From Ustilago trichophora (lineage: Eukaryota; Basidiomycota; Ustilaginomycetes; Ustilaginales; Ustilaginaceae): a DNA stretch of 64,000 nt. The translations under genes and the position numbers were made by a program. The notes under the pieces are model-generated. The model saw only the letters and a list, made by a program, of their open reading frames with translations, had not been told where the DNA came from and did not search any database. Location of the stretch: positions 310,001 through 374,000 of the forward strand of contig OOIN01000007.1 in NCBI GenBank assembly GCA_900323505.1. The letters are read 5' to 3'. Shown here one piece after another: positions 63,503-64,000 of the stretch (position 1 is its first letter; each line of letters starts with the position of its first letter).

Positions 63503-63784
63503 CTAAGTCAACTTATTGTACTCTACTTCTGAAGTGAAAAACTCATATGGTGTAGAGAGAGTCGCGTTACTGTTGGATGAGTAAAGGTGGGTATGGAAGG
63601 TGGGCTGCTTCTCTTGGACGGTCTTGGCACATTCCAGAAAATGCTCTGGTCGTAGTGGGTTGTTGATGTTTAGAACATTGTTGAGGAGAGGTGTTAGTGT
63701 GTCTACCTCCATGGAACACGTAGGTAGAGAATCCGCAAGCTCAGCATATGGAGTTGGCGGTATACAGTACTCTTTCAACACCAT
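63503..63784 (-). CDS. Candidate small ORF of unknown function, 93 aa
   Basis: From an ATG at 63784 the minus strand reads a 93-residue polypeptide with varied, non-repetitive content (YAELADSLPTCSMEVDTLTP, then NPLRPEHFLECAKTVQEKQP). I recognise no family, and an overlapping plus-strand ORF of similar length exists, so coding is doubtful. The start lies inside a cluster of TGTAC motifs. Confidence 0.25.
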   Translation of the reverse strand: MVLKEYCIPPTPYAELADSLPTCSMEVDTLTPLLNNVLNINNPLRPEHFLECAKTVQEKQPTFHTHLYSSNSNATLSTPYEFFTSEVEYNKLT

Positions 63785-63883
63785 CCGGAGTGTACTGTAC
63801 AGAATCCAACGGAGAGATTTCCTAAACAACAATTTGGAGCTCCGCAAAGTAGAGAAAAAACGGACCGACGGAATCAAGCAGAT

Positions 63884-63907
63884 CCCCCCCCCCCCCCCCC
63901 CCCCCCC
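63884..63907. repeat. Poly-C run (24 C)
   Basis: Uninterrupted cytosines about 55 bases before the possible start at 63962. Length may be uncertain. Confidence 0.9.
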
Positions 63908-63961
63908 AAAGGTAGCGGAGCACAGACAACGGAGCGATTCTCTCACTATCTCGACGGAGCC

Positions 63962-64000
63962 ATGAAATTCACCGGTGTTGCGTCAAGGTTTGCGGAGCTT
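63962..64000 (+). CDS. Possible start of a gene cut by the window end (13 codons)
   Basis: An ATG with an AGCCATGA context opens 13 codons (KFTGVASRFAEL after Met) that run off the window. Too short to assign; included because nothing else explains the edge. Confidence 0.25.
   Translation, partial: MKFTGVASRFAEL

Larger units (their letters stand above)
62392..64000. other. Gene-poor right end with homopolymers and weak ORFs
   Basis: About 1.6 kb downstream of SUV3. It contains a poly-A of 63 bases (62894-62956), a palindromic TGTAC cluster at 63096-63109, a CAC repeat near 63340, and a C24 run at 63884-63907. Two weak candidate ORFs are listed separately. No firm gene. Confidence 0.6.

Overview
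The window looks like nuclear DNA of a basidiomycete smut fungus (Ustilaginales: Ustilago, Sporisorium or Moesziomyces type). I infer this from long, mostly intron-free eukaryotic genes with serine-, alanine- and glutamine-rich inserts, a few short GT-AG introns, abundant microsatellites, and house-keeping proteins of fungal type (Apq12, Orm, Kin4, Leu5, Wbp1, Suv3, Yju2). No rRNA, CRISPR array, phage or intact transposon was seen.

Layout. 1-12.7 kb is gene-dense: 3' part of mitochondrial enoyl-CoA hydratase, an orphan small basic protein, a gamma-tubulin complex (GCP5/6-like) protein divergent from DNA polymerase delta subunit 2, an F-box-like protein divergent from splicing factor Yju2, and a four-TM MARVEL-like protein. 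A 4.9 kb gene-poor stretch (12.7-17.6 kb) holds microsatellites, a strong hairpin and a repeated TGTAC motif. 17.6-24.5 kb carries a Sec14/CRAL-TRIO protein fused to a HAD phosphatase, an Apq12-like nuclear-envelope protein (one intron), an AhpD-like gene interrupted by an in-frame TAA, and a Leu5-type CoA carrier. 25.3 kb has an intron-containing elongator tRNA-Met, followed by phosphoacetylglucosamine mutase, Orm, and Tsr1. 33.6-37.8 kb is visibly AT-richer and includes a tiny 4E-BP1-like protein and an oxodicarboxylate carrier (one intron). RAD52 follows, then a second gene-poor stretch (40.2-44.9 kb) with homopolymers and a possible broken or multi-exon gene. 44.9-62.4 kb holds a Kin4-type kinase, an Fmp46-like redox protein with a CaaX end, an F-box/WD-like protein, Wbp1, an NKAP homologue, Dph6 and mitochondrial helicase Suv3. 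The last 1.6 kb is repeats plus weak candidate ORFs.

The genes do not form one pathway. Thematic groupings are genome maintenance (POLD2, RAD52), spindle and mitosis (GCP, Kin4), RNA and translation (Yju2, NKAP, Tsr1, tRNA-Met, Dph6, 4E-BP), ER, lipid and glycan functions (Orm, Wbp1, Pcm1, Sec14 fusion) and mitochondria (Echs1, Leu5, Odc, Suv3, possibly Fmp46). Many pairs are divergent with 300-400 bp shared promoters. The most unusual items are the 4E-BP with a terminal TOS motif, the Sec14-HAD fusion, the AhpD-like gene with an in-frame stop, and the Fmp46-like protein ending in CIVC. All assignments are by reading the sequence; no database search was run.
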